Made by a program: the position numbers and the translations under genes. From Planctomycetaceae bacterium (lineage in GTDB: Bacteria > Planctomycetota > Planctomycetia > Pirellulales > Pirellulaceae), in NCBI GenBank assembly GCA_027487485.1, contig JAIYDN010000049.1:124001-188000 (forward strand): DNA of 64,000 nt, given 5' to 3'. Under the pieces are notes generated by a model. That model was not told the DNA's origin and ran no database searches. It saw nothing but the letters and a program-made list of their open reading frames with translations. Shown piece after piece: positions 43,401 through 50,100 of this stretch. Every line of letters begins with the position of its first letter. The first letter of the stretch is position 1.

Positions 43401-43998
43401 TCAAAACCCCGCTAACGCTTCGATCGATAGGCTGTGGAACAACGGCACTGATCTTGGTGCCAATTTCAAGATCGAATTGGTAGGTGACTTTGCCGCTACC
43501 GCCTGTCAAAAGTGTCAGGCCACGCGTGTCGCGGATTGGTGACCCGCCATCTACCGCTGCCCCAAAGATCTCCACATTGTAAAGATCGTCAGGCAATGGC
43601 TGGGAGAATCTCGCCGCCACAATGCGCTGATTCGTAGGATCAGGAAAACTCAAAAAGGCTGGTGGTATAACAACGTCAGGAATGACGTTCAGGACTGAAG
43701 TTCCCAGTACGCCATCCCCGCCTGAACGACTAATACGTATTCCATTCTGGAGGGTCGCTGGAGCAATCGCAGAATCGAATCGCAAGACCAATTCGCGAGG
43801 CGACTCGTCCAACGTGTTGGGACTGGTCGTCGAAAATATTTCACCCGAATTCGGAGCGATCGACAACAATCGAGGCCCATCGATCGCCATCAGCTCGCGG
43901 CGTTCGAGAGTCTCACACAGAAGCGAGCGAAGTTGATTCCGGCGCGCTTGGATTGTTGCTCGATTGCGATAGGTCGATTTGGATGCGTCAATTCCCAT
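28492..43998 (-). CDS. Giant exported multidomain protein with an intact metzincin-type protease motif (5168 residues)
   Basis: It starts with a basic leader and a LEPR-XLL-type motif (RSLLCETLERRELMA, about residues 23-38) used by planctomycete surface proteins. In approximate order it has an SbsA-like Ig domain; a metzincin-type domain with HEIGHLLGLGH at 509-519; a PPC-like domain (555-700); beta-helix regions with a YVDxxG module at 1056-1146; and two more PPC-like domains (1530-1920). Then come a propeller-like stretch (2000-2320), 'FEF' modules, another beta-helix (3085-3300), GEVED (3570-3745) and Ig/cadherin-like (tandem-95 type) repeats to 4980. It ends with a dockerin-like segment with two Ca-loop motifs (NADTFISPIDVL, DGDQGVGPLDVL), a Gly-Glu run and an acidic tail. 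Apart from C in the leader I noticed no cysteine. Probably a surface adhesin or matrix protease; the substrate is unknown. Confidence 0.9.
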   Translation of the reverse strand: MGIDASKSTYRNRATIQARRNQLRSLLCETLERRELMAIDGPRLLSIAPNSGEIFSTTSPNTLDESPRELVLRFDSAIAPATLQNGIRISRSGGDGVLGTSVLNVIPDVVIPPAFLSFPDPTNQRIVAARFSQPLPDDLYNVEIFGAAVDGGSPIRDTRGLTLLTGGSGKVTYQFDLEIGTKISAVVPQPIDRSVSGVLTQRSRDIEVYFNDGELFNQTVTTGFSNPNPPVVDPQFYNLIFTNESIGTNDDESFQPTTITYDSVLRRATLTFQQDLDQLPTIKGSGTFRLRVGSNNPVATRLNPVSPTNLDLLTVANDPGGVLSAARDLGSVNGSFSTVISQEIRSVNPLIVDFPGSNFEPGHRDIQDETHLGAESGPFADADPEITTVFYSFMDNQSYGRDIANRPVFSSITPEQKQRVREVFEFYSAQLGIDVVEHLGPTVDGDGIKKIVVGDLAPNGGESGPGDVIGLAALGGELAIMDGSEAWDNTFGYGSNIPGTQSFFETSFHEIGHLLGLGHTYDLPPGTLQGSNGALGSPANPLEQIFPGDHDVVHGQHMFRPDNRDVDLYRFTVAPGTRGELRAETIAERLNNASNLDTYLSLMKREINGTLTIVAANNNYFSEDSLVMANLEPGEYFLSVTARGNEDNNPLIANSGSGGASQGQYQLRLDFKSSVASGLSESHSTNTSLPKTALDGDGDGLAGGSFDFWFRAATAFTPATNPTTRTLFVDKAFTGATRNGSLANPFNRIVEATAVARRGDIIRLVGDNRTPNNLRDDAAYEIGVGVGSVGTLDDGSTLNVPRGVTLMIDSGAILKFGGSRILVGSNDSTTDRSGAAIQVLGTPQRPVFFTSYSDESLGRDANLQTTTPAPGNWGGIEIRNDFDRAQGRFDREREGIFLNTISNADMRFGGGLVGVGALAKTVNPIDLSEARPLIIGNRISFSADAAMSADPNSFEETLFTEPRYQNGGSFIPDYTRIGPDIRSNTLLDNSTNGLFVRIDTLAGSGLKSLNVPARINDSEITIVMGENVIIEGTPGGSLGEIIGPEVSLVTLNEVLPTGGSTGFAAATGLEYVITYVDRFGQESLPSTVLITSVQINRSVQLANLPSATLDYVSRKIYRRENNAGSFLLVTTINKDDTVFVDNGRFINGSMQTLGQTDLRRARRDASLVIDPGVVIKSQGGRIEVGIGATMLAEGTVAKPIVFTSRRDDRYGAAGSLASLAEAREGYDTNNDGSASVGDAGNWAGIISRHLGELSIDNAVITFGGGESRIPGGFASFNAIEAYQSSLRLTNSVIENNGSGAARPGTTNRDARGVNEEAVIFVLSSQPVILNNAIRNNAVADTAAISIDANAMNTKRVVDYGRSTGPNERESIGLGNFGPLVTNNRLGGNALNGMRVRGTTLTTESVWDDTDIVHILQSEIVVPDFHTYGGLRLTSKSNESLVVKLSGTNAGFTATGQPLDIIDRIGGSVQLLGSPGFPVVLTSLSDDSIGAGFGFDGRSLLDTNNNGSSQGIVGDWRSIRIDAFSNDRNVDQAYEREADLISNQGVNDFPDDAQELGQIASNINAGDENIRLGMTLTGSIASPSDIDVYRFTGTAGTMVWIDIDQTSGSLDSVVELIDGNGQIIALSDNSVDESIAGSVFSDQGQIPINRTFPMDQLASAKRNALSTAQVDFLSTNPLDAGFRVSLPGSANSINDYFIRVRSSNVTPTTVNPLASLTDPALVREGISVGLYKLQVRLQQTQEVSGSTVRFADIRFATRGLDVSGQPMHSMLVGEVGEADPNEGQGFSLNAQPVGNVVATDRGAVSIAGRLTSAQDVDTYRFTVARQGIQQVSTTADSHISVIIDIDYADGLGRANTQLAVYTAAGQLVLIADDSNIHDDQVVPTQEGNTSDLSRGSFGKRDAFLGPIELPAGDYILAIFNKSQSVAELVDKYSVSGVGDSRFEPIDSVLRIAEDRFDTMPALRPTTAAPAERTDLFVAGGLLTSAVPYNLSDVAMFSVSGRRVNTANALTGALESRMSADGTNPIDYGVNNNSITDLAVSPAGKGVGFQDPNGTTSDANSGQFIGLDFGNGSDATGASGLSTLTTRQTPNSNPATFEVIQVPVNGANVGVGMGFDGFTYSSNFATNVGGNNIASLWGVASRYSNTNARQPIMGIDANGAYNPIGVGLAVVNKNALYRLSSYDGTVGTALDPIGTNLDGNERGWGAGTRVMAHGFFVRSGFTNANSNVSVVEALGTVSGLASVGNRLFAVTERGELMGMTPSDSQRHVFSDTYRVLLDPETNQPIAFSGLTAGPRSLQDGAFNYSQILFGVSAAGRMYAFDTNGDPANIFPRGASFIDGATSLIGSRGINFSSLDSNLFHLSTREGTGAAATAGHGRQQAFNNSSDLQTGNNRSIRFAYADPNQGVGTQPNEANDIFRVPELFNTYAGPGGARGAIESGLFDLRSYSPDDQPYLYFNYRLNTEDVENPIDDVAALDTFRVYGRGADGVEVLLATNNGTTGAGGYTPTRTNFNGAAGGAGSDEFDVANSRNQDAFLRHNITTPLFDNTAGWRQARVSLANFAGKQDVRLRFEFSTSGDFRTADATRGGLELLAVPGERIQDGDNFTVGGQTFEFDLGLVLNIPSGRSVNTGNRIKIGADIFTFSNAGGGFDIPFAVGDSPAVLAGKVSAVLQANGYTVVASSLTSNLLNVTALGGLPLTPALLPDDYAIFGADPAIIAGEPGVVGANTPLAITNAMTAVEVRDVIRAGLAQALNLPGQETNVEVFRVRGNSILLHDSNALTFTNNINARTNSRGVVVTSGSRVGDIFGPIDAGGNRFTSASLSGRNNGIGGLVGGLQIDDIIIGFAERGEQVFNGSAGAQLRPAIVATPNYEPVLAPGQPPQNEVEEGSYQVEIRTAADYGVSNRQGDLLWIDPATLLPTGRTFGTNDRLTKTISLAVTDTSSIVDGSSFTLSDGNNTLRFEFDVTTSTADPATGVTPGNVPIRIAPNATTVQIAAAIRDAINSTASQASLKFIASTRGDTPGGTPNSRLPRASIIDIAGNVSNDVLGGLSGFGVGGAPVAIVFGPDTGFGEDLGDSNRRREQGQFIVSSSVVRDSAEFGINISAANSGTDPRPFPGVARNLVTLNSSDVAPGVVIANNVIENNRRGGIRISGAPGAVLPTAVEGPIGVARVLNNTIVGAGALTGSVGIEVTERASPTIINNILAGHSTGISASGIGAPSIVLGGNLYKQNTTPRIPATLTDSFEIFLQPADPLFIDQARRRYYPDALSQAIDSSIASLENRTSLEQVKDGVGLPVSSILAPTFDVNGLRRSDDPDVSTPAGQGGNVFIDRGAIDRVDFIGPIAIIQKPLDNDSLGIDDDTSSTYLQLEVGNLDFFEILLDERTGTGTDPLTITPESVILTENGRRLVEGSDYVFGFSANSRTIRLTPLAGFWRNDSIYEITLSNRRALQLNVPSGRSLTDGALATVVVGTTTLTMEFDSNGTVASGNVPILFTTASSSESISVQIFRAIRAIGGGATVTALGSDVLLLEGVTSVTGLPFVSLVPIEDMAANPLQANRPNTLTQFTIVMPEVGLDFGDGPNRTLYADDGARNAIFPSDTTRLFLGTRVDSEADGVPGPLANSDDLVGQLSPSGLVLNDEDGVTFTGVFNEHVIPAVTVAVIVNGDGYLDAWFDWNIDGDYTDAGEQVLTSVGVSNGTFTFQQQAPAGATPGFTTARFRLSSKSGVPDFGVAIGGEVEDYSIEVLPGHPPVAVNDPDPTKLAQYRVNEEGVLNVLVGDGILFNDTDVDVPAELLQVKDENLLLPGVQPVRGPANGSLILNLDGSFTYTPNTDFFGQDTFAYRVTDPRLVSNNIATVTITVNPLNDAPLAFDDLERINEDTVTVWAGSRFTSNDFKGATTTVPPTSIANEESQTLTVVNARFVLADRVTTRPDRAGESISVVGNVITYTPGTNYNNSIAGPVFVELEILDNGVSGFPAAADFKNSFSILTINIDAINDSPSFSLVQPSTPPALPTTTTVPTINALGEMSMSVNVNEDSPTQTLAIFSGITAGPATAVDEIGLVSGLPGQVVNLNVNVRPQDNYLFTATGRPRVVNRQANGQAELEFTLAPNANTLLLGPAIVTFQLDDQGGPGAAPNGPTGPLSRMHTVTIVARPVNDAPILGDDSRTFREDVAQTWLQSEFLANDVTGPANENRQTLSIADARLVTPRTGEVLSLVNGVISYTPAPNYNRLIGGNVLIELDVRDTLDVGDQGTVQTRTSILTLTITEENDSPSFSLAELPPISTAPVTDAGTGEMSMTININEDAPTQNLRIFSGVAVAPSTALDELGLVSNLPGQPTNFIVSLRPQDVGLFTSAGQPRVNVLAGGAAELEFTLSADVNSLASGPAVVTFQMDDRGGAGVFPNGPTGSTSLVHTVTINIRPVNDPPVVGNDSRTIIEDVAQSWPQADFLANDTVGPPNESAQTLSIVAARIISPTWPGQSVSVSNGRIVYTPGTNYNRIIAGNVLVALDVRDSLDVGDQGVVQTSVSTLTITIDPVNDSPVFNLVQVAPITNAPTTNSTTGSMSLTVTIDEDTPTPKIAIFDGIAPAPALANDELGLVNGLPAQPTDFIVTVRPQDQFLFTATGGPRVNKLANGRGEIEFTLAPNANTPVGSPAIITFQINDQSGLGSAPNGPTGSFSRIHTVTLAVTSVNDAPVAVADQYTVSEDVVLTVPGPGLLINDQDVDLPDDVLSINGNSSVSSLGAAVSVASNGQLTYNPLAAVELQRLLGGATANDTFTYTVRDRLGAVSGVATVTVTVTGVNDAPVAVDDVVNVPVNTPRVISVLANDSDVDNAINPATIEIGELPIFGSITVLANGQVEYRPNTDYRGLDTFTYRVRDVLGRASNEGRVRITVNSAPVALPDSAVAGRGQTVVIDVLRNDSDRDGTLNPSSVRIVGGPDSGVATVQANGTVSFTANSQFLGLATFQYIVSDNDGLASNIADVTINVVRSVYQNPVNNLDVNADTFISPIDVLIVVNDINFNGARMLPNGLATPPYLDVDGDQGVGPLDVLELINFINSRGGAGAGSEGEGEGEGEGFDSSGASQIDVVMMPMIEVLKVNRDAQLQLAVEEGVDLIVSSEADSMLYGPMLPIIDDQDLDLVESLETYLARWSNVKENEQFSPLDSVFAGEDWE
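28784..28812. repeat. Hexanucleotide repeat (CCTTCA)n encoding a Gly-Glu linker
   Basis: Four full CCTTCA units plus CCTTC, read on the minus strand as a run of alternating Gly and Glu (residues about 5062-5071) after the dockerin-like segment. Changes in copy number would stay in frame. The upstream paralogue has a shorter imperfect Gly-Glu tract near 44446-44467. Confidence 0.85.
29940..32430 (-). repeat. Three tandem copies of a two-domain unit of about 270 residues
   Basis: Within the first giant gene, a pair of domains occurs three times in a row. The first half has a DxxRTxxEDVAQxWxQxxFLAND-like pattern and the second begins NDSPxFxL and contains MSxTVxxxED and RPQDxxLFT. The NDSP positions are near 32020, 31200 and 30396, a spacing of about 820 and 804 bp. 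Confidence 0.8.
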
Positions 43999-44107
43999 AT
44001 TGGATGAACCTTAGAGACTTTGCAGACTGAGAAAAGAAAATGGGGTTGATTACTAGTTAGTTGGAGCCGGTACCTCTGTCGAGATACCGGCTTGAGCGAA
44101 ACACAAT
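43999..44107 (-). promoter_or_regulatory. Spacer between the two giant genes with a hairpin
   Basis: The 109-bp gap holds AGCCGGTA (44065-44072) and TACCGGCT (44085-44092), an 8-bp perfect stem extended by an inner CTC/GAG pair. No T-run follows on the minus strand and I see no clear promoter. The two genes may be co-transcribed, with the hairpin as a partial terminator, processing site or stabiliser. AAGG lies about 9 bp before the downstream ATG. Confidence 0.5.
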
Positions 44108-47100
44108 CTATTGTCCGAATGCTTCCGCAAAGAAGGAATCTAACGATTCGTAGTCCTCTTTTGGTGATCCGGTGCCTACCAATTTGGCAATCCGTTCAGC
44201 CTCTTCTTCGGACTCATTTCCGAAGCTTGCTAGGTACTCTGCCAAGCTCGGTGTGGCCGCTATTTCGGGCTTACCAGTCCATGGCATCGCGGCATTTGCC
44301 AGTCGACCACCCTCAGCCACCACTTGCATAGTTGTACCAAGGACAGGGCCGCTTCGCATCACATCCGCGCTCCATCCCAGGGAACCCGAATTCACCAGAG
44401 GTGCCGCAACCGAAGTCGAATCGACGGTCAGCCCCACGTAAGAACTTCCTTCGCCTTCACCCTCGCCATTGCCGCGTGTGTTGATGTAGTTGATTAAGTC
44501 AAGCACATCAAGGGCATTGATCGAGTTGTCTCCGTTCACATCTCGGTATGGAGGTGGGTCCGGCAAACCAATCACCGAAATCGATGATTGACCACTGAAG
44601 TTGATAAAGTTAACAACTAACAACACATCGATCGGCGAAACAAAAGTGTCCGCGTTCACGTCTTGATTCAACTGCTGATTCTGGTGGCGAGCTGGTGGTG
44701 GTGCCGTGATCGTGATGTTCACTCGACCTGGCAAGCTAACCGCACCCAACGAATCCACAGCTTCGTACTCAAAGGAATCAATCGCACCCTGAACTGCATT
44801 CCGCGGCGAGTAGATGAAGGTTCCATCTGGATTGATCGTTACCGTTCCAAAGGCTGGAGCAGTCTTTAATCTTGCCGTAAAGGTATTGCCCTCAATGTCA
44901 GAATCATTGGCCAAAACACCATTGTCGTTTTGCACAGTCGTTGTCAGAGTTCCGCGAGCGTCCGTGGTTCGCAGATCCACCGTTTGACGTGTTTGGTAGA
45001 ACAAATCATTGACCACACGCGGAGCATCGTTGACCGCTTCAATGTTGACATCAAAGCTGTCTTCCACTGCGTTGCCATCAGCATCTACCGCTCGAACAGT
45101 AATCGTCGCGATACCCGACGCGTTCGGAACCAGTGTTAACCTTAACTGTCCATTTGCAATTGCTGCACTGACCAAGCCTTCATTGCTCGTGGTCACGCTA
45201 AAGGTGAGCGCATCACCGTTCAGAATATCCGGATCAAAGAAGTACTGAGGCGACAATGTGATTGGTGGAATCGTTGCGTCTTCATTGACGTTCAGATTCG
45301 GCAGTGGACTGACAAGCCTAGGATTATCATCCGCTTCCGAAACAATCACTGTCAAAGTATTGGTGATAAAGCGACCAGTATTGTCACGAGCTTCGAAGAC
45401 AATAACCGCCGTTCCATTTTGATCTGGCTTTGGCTGAATCGTTACATTTCCACCTGCCAGCGTTGGTTCAACCAAACCAGGATTGTTGTTGGATAGAATG
45501 CTATAGGTTAGCACCTCACCATTAGGAATCACGTCTGGATCGAAGAAGAAGTTGGCAAAGGACAACACGCGAGCGGGGGCATCTTCCACCATGTTCAAAG
45601 TGCCGAACTGGGCCGACACACGTGGGTTGTCTTCCACCGCACGTACCGTTACCGTCACGGTACCTCGAGACGACTGAGGGTCAGCTAGTCCCTGGCTGGT
45701 ACCGTTATCCGTAATCGTGTAATAGATTCTGTCCGTACCATTGAAGTCGGGAGCAGGTCGATAAGTAATCTGACCATTGGCCAACGAAACGGTCCCTCCA
45801 AACTCACTTCGAGGCTCTACCGAAGTAAATGTGATGGTTTGTGCGTTCGGCGGCAACAGCTCAGGAGTTGGCCCAGCTGTATCGTTATTGATATAGAAAT
45901 TGGTTGACCGAACGTCCGATTCGTCTTCATCGATTGCAAAGGACTTAGGAGTCACAATCGGAGCATCGTTTTTATCGCGAACCGTGATTGTTACGGTTCG
46001 AGTGATGCTCAGCGGATCGAAGTTCGTGCCTGTTAGCCCATTGTCGGTCAAGGTAAACGTGAACGTATCTTCACCACTAAAATCCTGCTGAGGCGTGTAC
46101 AGGATGGCACCATTGACGATGCTAACCGTTCCACCTTGAGTCGACGCTCCGGAAGGCAGCGACAAGCTCAGCAGTTGATTGGATTCGTTTGCTGGACCTG
46201 GCAATGCGGTGCTGAGTGCAATCACTTGCTGCGTTGTCAGGGTCAATGGAACGTCTTCATCAATGATCTGGCTGAAGTTGCTAGCGGTTGGCACGTCGTT
46301 CACCGGTCGAATGGTAAACGTAACCGTTGTTGGCACCAAGGATTCGATAATCTCGTTCTCGGCTAGGTCAATGTTGACATAGCTCAAGTAAACAAACGTG
46401 TCCTGGCCAAAATAATGAGGCGTCGGTACGTAGGTAAAGGTTCCATCCGGATTGAACACGAACGAGTTTGCAACAACATTTTGGGGCGGAGTTAAAACTC
46501 GTGCAAGCAAGGGACGTCCATCCCGGCTCAAATCGTTCGCCAGAACTCCGTTGTCAACGCTGTTTAGTGGAGTAACGGTGCCAAACGCGTCGGTAGTTAC
46601 ATAGCCACCGGCTTGATCCTCATTCATGGAGTAGCTATCCGAGGTACCAACCGGCGGAATGCCAGGAACAATTCGAACCAAGTAATCTTCGACTTCACCA
46701 TCTAGAGCCAAACCTGTTGGCAGGGTGTTTCCTGCGGTAGAGGCTCGGAAACGTGCGAACGAATTCGTGCTCACTGTAGGCACGGGCGCGTTCGCTGGAA
46801 CTCGAATCTGGAACGTTTGCGACAAAGTCGACTCTGTAAAGACGATACCGCTTAGGACATTCTCGCCCGCATCGGTCCAATCGCCGTCTGCATTAAAGTC
46901 GATCCATCCATCCACAATCCCAGGCTGTGTCAATGTTACCGTAACTGTCGTGTCGACATTACGATTAAACAAAGGCTTGCTGGAACCTTGGAATTGGAAC
47001 GTCACGCCGTCATCACCCACGTCCGCATCCGCCTTGGGAGTCGGCGAACCATCCAGCTCGGAACTAATTGTTGGACCAAGCCGTAGAGCCGTTGCGTTCG

Positions 47101-50100
47101 ATACGTGTCGTGCACCATCGAAAGCAAGGGAGGTTGGATATCGGCCTGGAGTGGTGGTTACAGGGTCAGGAGTATCGCCAAAATCTAGCAAGACACCAGG
47201 CATCAAGATGGTGAATTGAGTTTCATTGTTGATGCGGTTGCTCTTCAAGAAATTGTCTGCATTATCTTGAATGCCCCGCAAGAAGAAGCTGCTTACACCA
47301 GCACTGATCGTGGTAGCGTTTTCAACAAACAACGTCGAACCGCCACGCAACTTGGACTGCAAGGTTGTTCGTCCGTCTCGTTGCGCTTGATTGATCGCAT
47401 CGATAATCGCTTTTCGCATCTGCTCTGGTGTGAACGATGCATCTTGAACAAAGCGAATCGGCACTGATCCCCCAGCCACACCTGTCAGACTTAAGCTAGG
47501 AGCGTTTGCAATGGTCGTTGTGAACATCGGGGTATCCAGCAAACGAATACCAGTGGCTGAAACTTCTGTTTGCAGCCCTAATGTCGACGATTCTATTGCC
47601 GCTTTCATAGCCAGAAACACATCGTTCTTTGAGCTCTGGTCGTTGTAACGAACAGGCACTCGTGATGGGTCTCTGCCGTTACCAAGACTTAAATTCTCGA
47701 ATTCAAAAGTGACCGTTACCAGTCCATTGCTGATGATAAAGAACTCTCCATCATTCACGTTGGACCTGCCCGTGGTCAATCTGGAATTCAAGACCGCTAC
47801 GGAGGAACTTGGAAGCAAACCAAGGTCGATTCGCCCGTTACCAATATTGCGAGGTACGATTCCTAGCCCAGCATTCTGAATGATCGGCAACATGACTGTG
47901 GCTAGCTGGTCCGCCGATTGAGCTGCCGTAAATGGAATCACTCGACTGTTCGGTACTGTCGAACCACTTAAGTCTCCATCGAACTCAAAGACAACTGTTC
48001 TACCGTTGTTTGTGATCGAGAAGGTGCTGTCTTCTACCATCACAGAACCCCCGAGGATCGGCAGTTGTAGCAACAAGGTGTCCAGAATATCCAAGGTCGT
48101 GTTACCCTGAACACCTGGCGCCCCAAACAATCCCATGGTAGGAGCGTTTGCTACCGAAATGGTGTGTTCCGTGGTGCCACCAATAGAGATGTTGCCATCA
48201 CCCACATGCACCGGATTCAAGTTCAATCCTGCATTTCGAATCGCATCGGCAACTTTTTGCCCCACTTCCATTTGACTGTCTGTCGGAAGCAGCGATACCA
48301 AAGTGCTGTTCTGTACCGAGCTCACACCGTTGAAATCCAATTCAAACGTGCGGCTGGTTACCACGGACCCGACGGTCCTGGTGATGACAAAGGACTGTCC
48401 ATCCGAAAGCATTCTTGAAACACCGATGGCGAGCAAACCAGAGTTGCCCACAGCTACACTGCCCGTTTTTGGCAATCCAAGGTATACCTTGTTGGAATCA
48501 ACCACTTGCGACGTCAATCTCAACGCAGTCCCATCCAAAGCAGCCTTGATCAAGAGTGCTACCTGAGCTGCCGTTGTTAACTGTGCCACATTAATGCGCA
48601 CGTTCCCATTCGGGTTCGGTGCCGTCGCATTCCGATGGAACTCGAAAACAACCGATAGATTTCCATCGCTCACTTGGAACGTACGTCCGTCGATGATGGA
48701 GCTCGGTGCGGGAACTAATAGCCCCGTGTTCGCCAAAGGTTGCGTCAGAGTTCCCGAATTGCTTGTATCCAACCAAGCACCAGCTCGTGCATTGATCAAC
48801 AATCGTCCCGACGGAGCATCGATCTTCGCTTGGACGTTCGGCACCACGGAAACTGCATTGAGGATCGCGGTTGCGATCTCCGTTCTTGACGACAGAGTTG
48901 TGAATGGAATTCGGGTCGTTCCAGAAATCGTGTTGCTGTTACTGTCAAACTCGAATGTAAAGCTGGTTGTTCCATTGTTCAAGACGAACCTATCGCCATC
49001 AGCGATACCACCCGCGCCGCCACCGGCAAGGGGTACATTGAGCTCTAAGCTCTTCGGAATCTGAAGCCGGTATCCGCTCTCGTATTCAAAGGTGACGTTT
49101 CCACCACCACTATCTCGAACCGTGAAGGTATCTCCATCACGAACATCGTCTCCTGCGGCCGCATCAATTACAAAGCGGTCTTTGTTATTGAGCGTGATGT
49201 CGTAAACTCGCTCGTTCTTCCAAATACCTGCCAACGGCTTCAAAATGATCTCGTTGGTGGTGCGGTTGTACGAGAATACGTAATCAATGCCTTCGGTTAA
49301 AAGTCGACCATTCTCAGTGATGGTGAGAACCGAACCTGGCAAGCGATTACCTCCATCGCGACCGACGATCGAATCATCGTCGATTCCAGTTCCTGCTTGC
49401 AGGTTGGACGACTCGAAGCCATCCTTCAGCTGGATTCGGAACTCAGGATAAACTCCTGAACTCAATCGCAACACCGAAGCCGTTGCATCGATATCAACTC
49501 GCTCCGCATCGTTATCAATAGGATTGATCGTCACGGCCGTTGGCCCAACGAAGTCCGAGCGGTCTGTTGCACCACGGTCCTTGAACACGTTCCCACCCAA
49601 GCCGCTTGGGGGAGCGATATTCGGATCATCGGAACGCAGTTGTCCGCTGTGGTCACGATCCGGAGCCAAGACCGGCGACGGAGCAATTCCTATTGCTTGT
49701 TTGACCGCACGGAATCCAGCACGTTCTGGCAACGAATCGATCGAGCTATCGATCACTTGTGAACTTGATCCTGGCAAGAACTGACCACCAGGTGCATCCA
49801 CAAACAACTTCTCGGTATTTCCAGCCGTGAAGTTAAAGTCAAGGCCGGTGTTTGGTACGTTCGTCGGCGAGCCTTCCACGCCCCGTCCCAGATAAGCAAA
49901 TGCAGCTCTTGTTTCAAAATACTGATACGTGTTTCCACCGACCACCACAGCAGATGGACGCACCGCGTCACCACCAGCCGTAGCTTCTTGAACAATCGGT
50001 GTCTGCACATTCAAGAAGACGTTATTCATGACGGTTGGCGTCGCGCCACCCAACACAAGAATACCACTCTCAGGCAGGATTTGATTGAGGTTGTTGTTCG

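Noticed and set aside
28537-43936. Many plus-strand open frames of 60-350 codons across the first giant gene, including one of 356 codons at 34241-35311
   Set aside because: They lie antisense to one continuous 5168-codon frame with clear domains, and their translations are low-complexity Ser/Pro/Arg-rich sequences without recognisable motifs.
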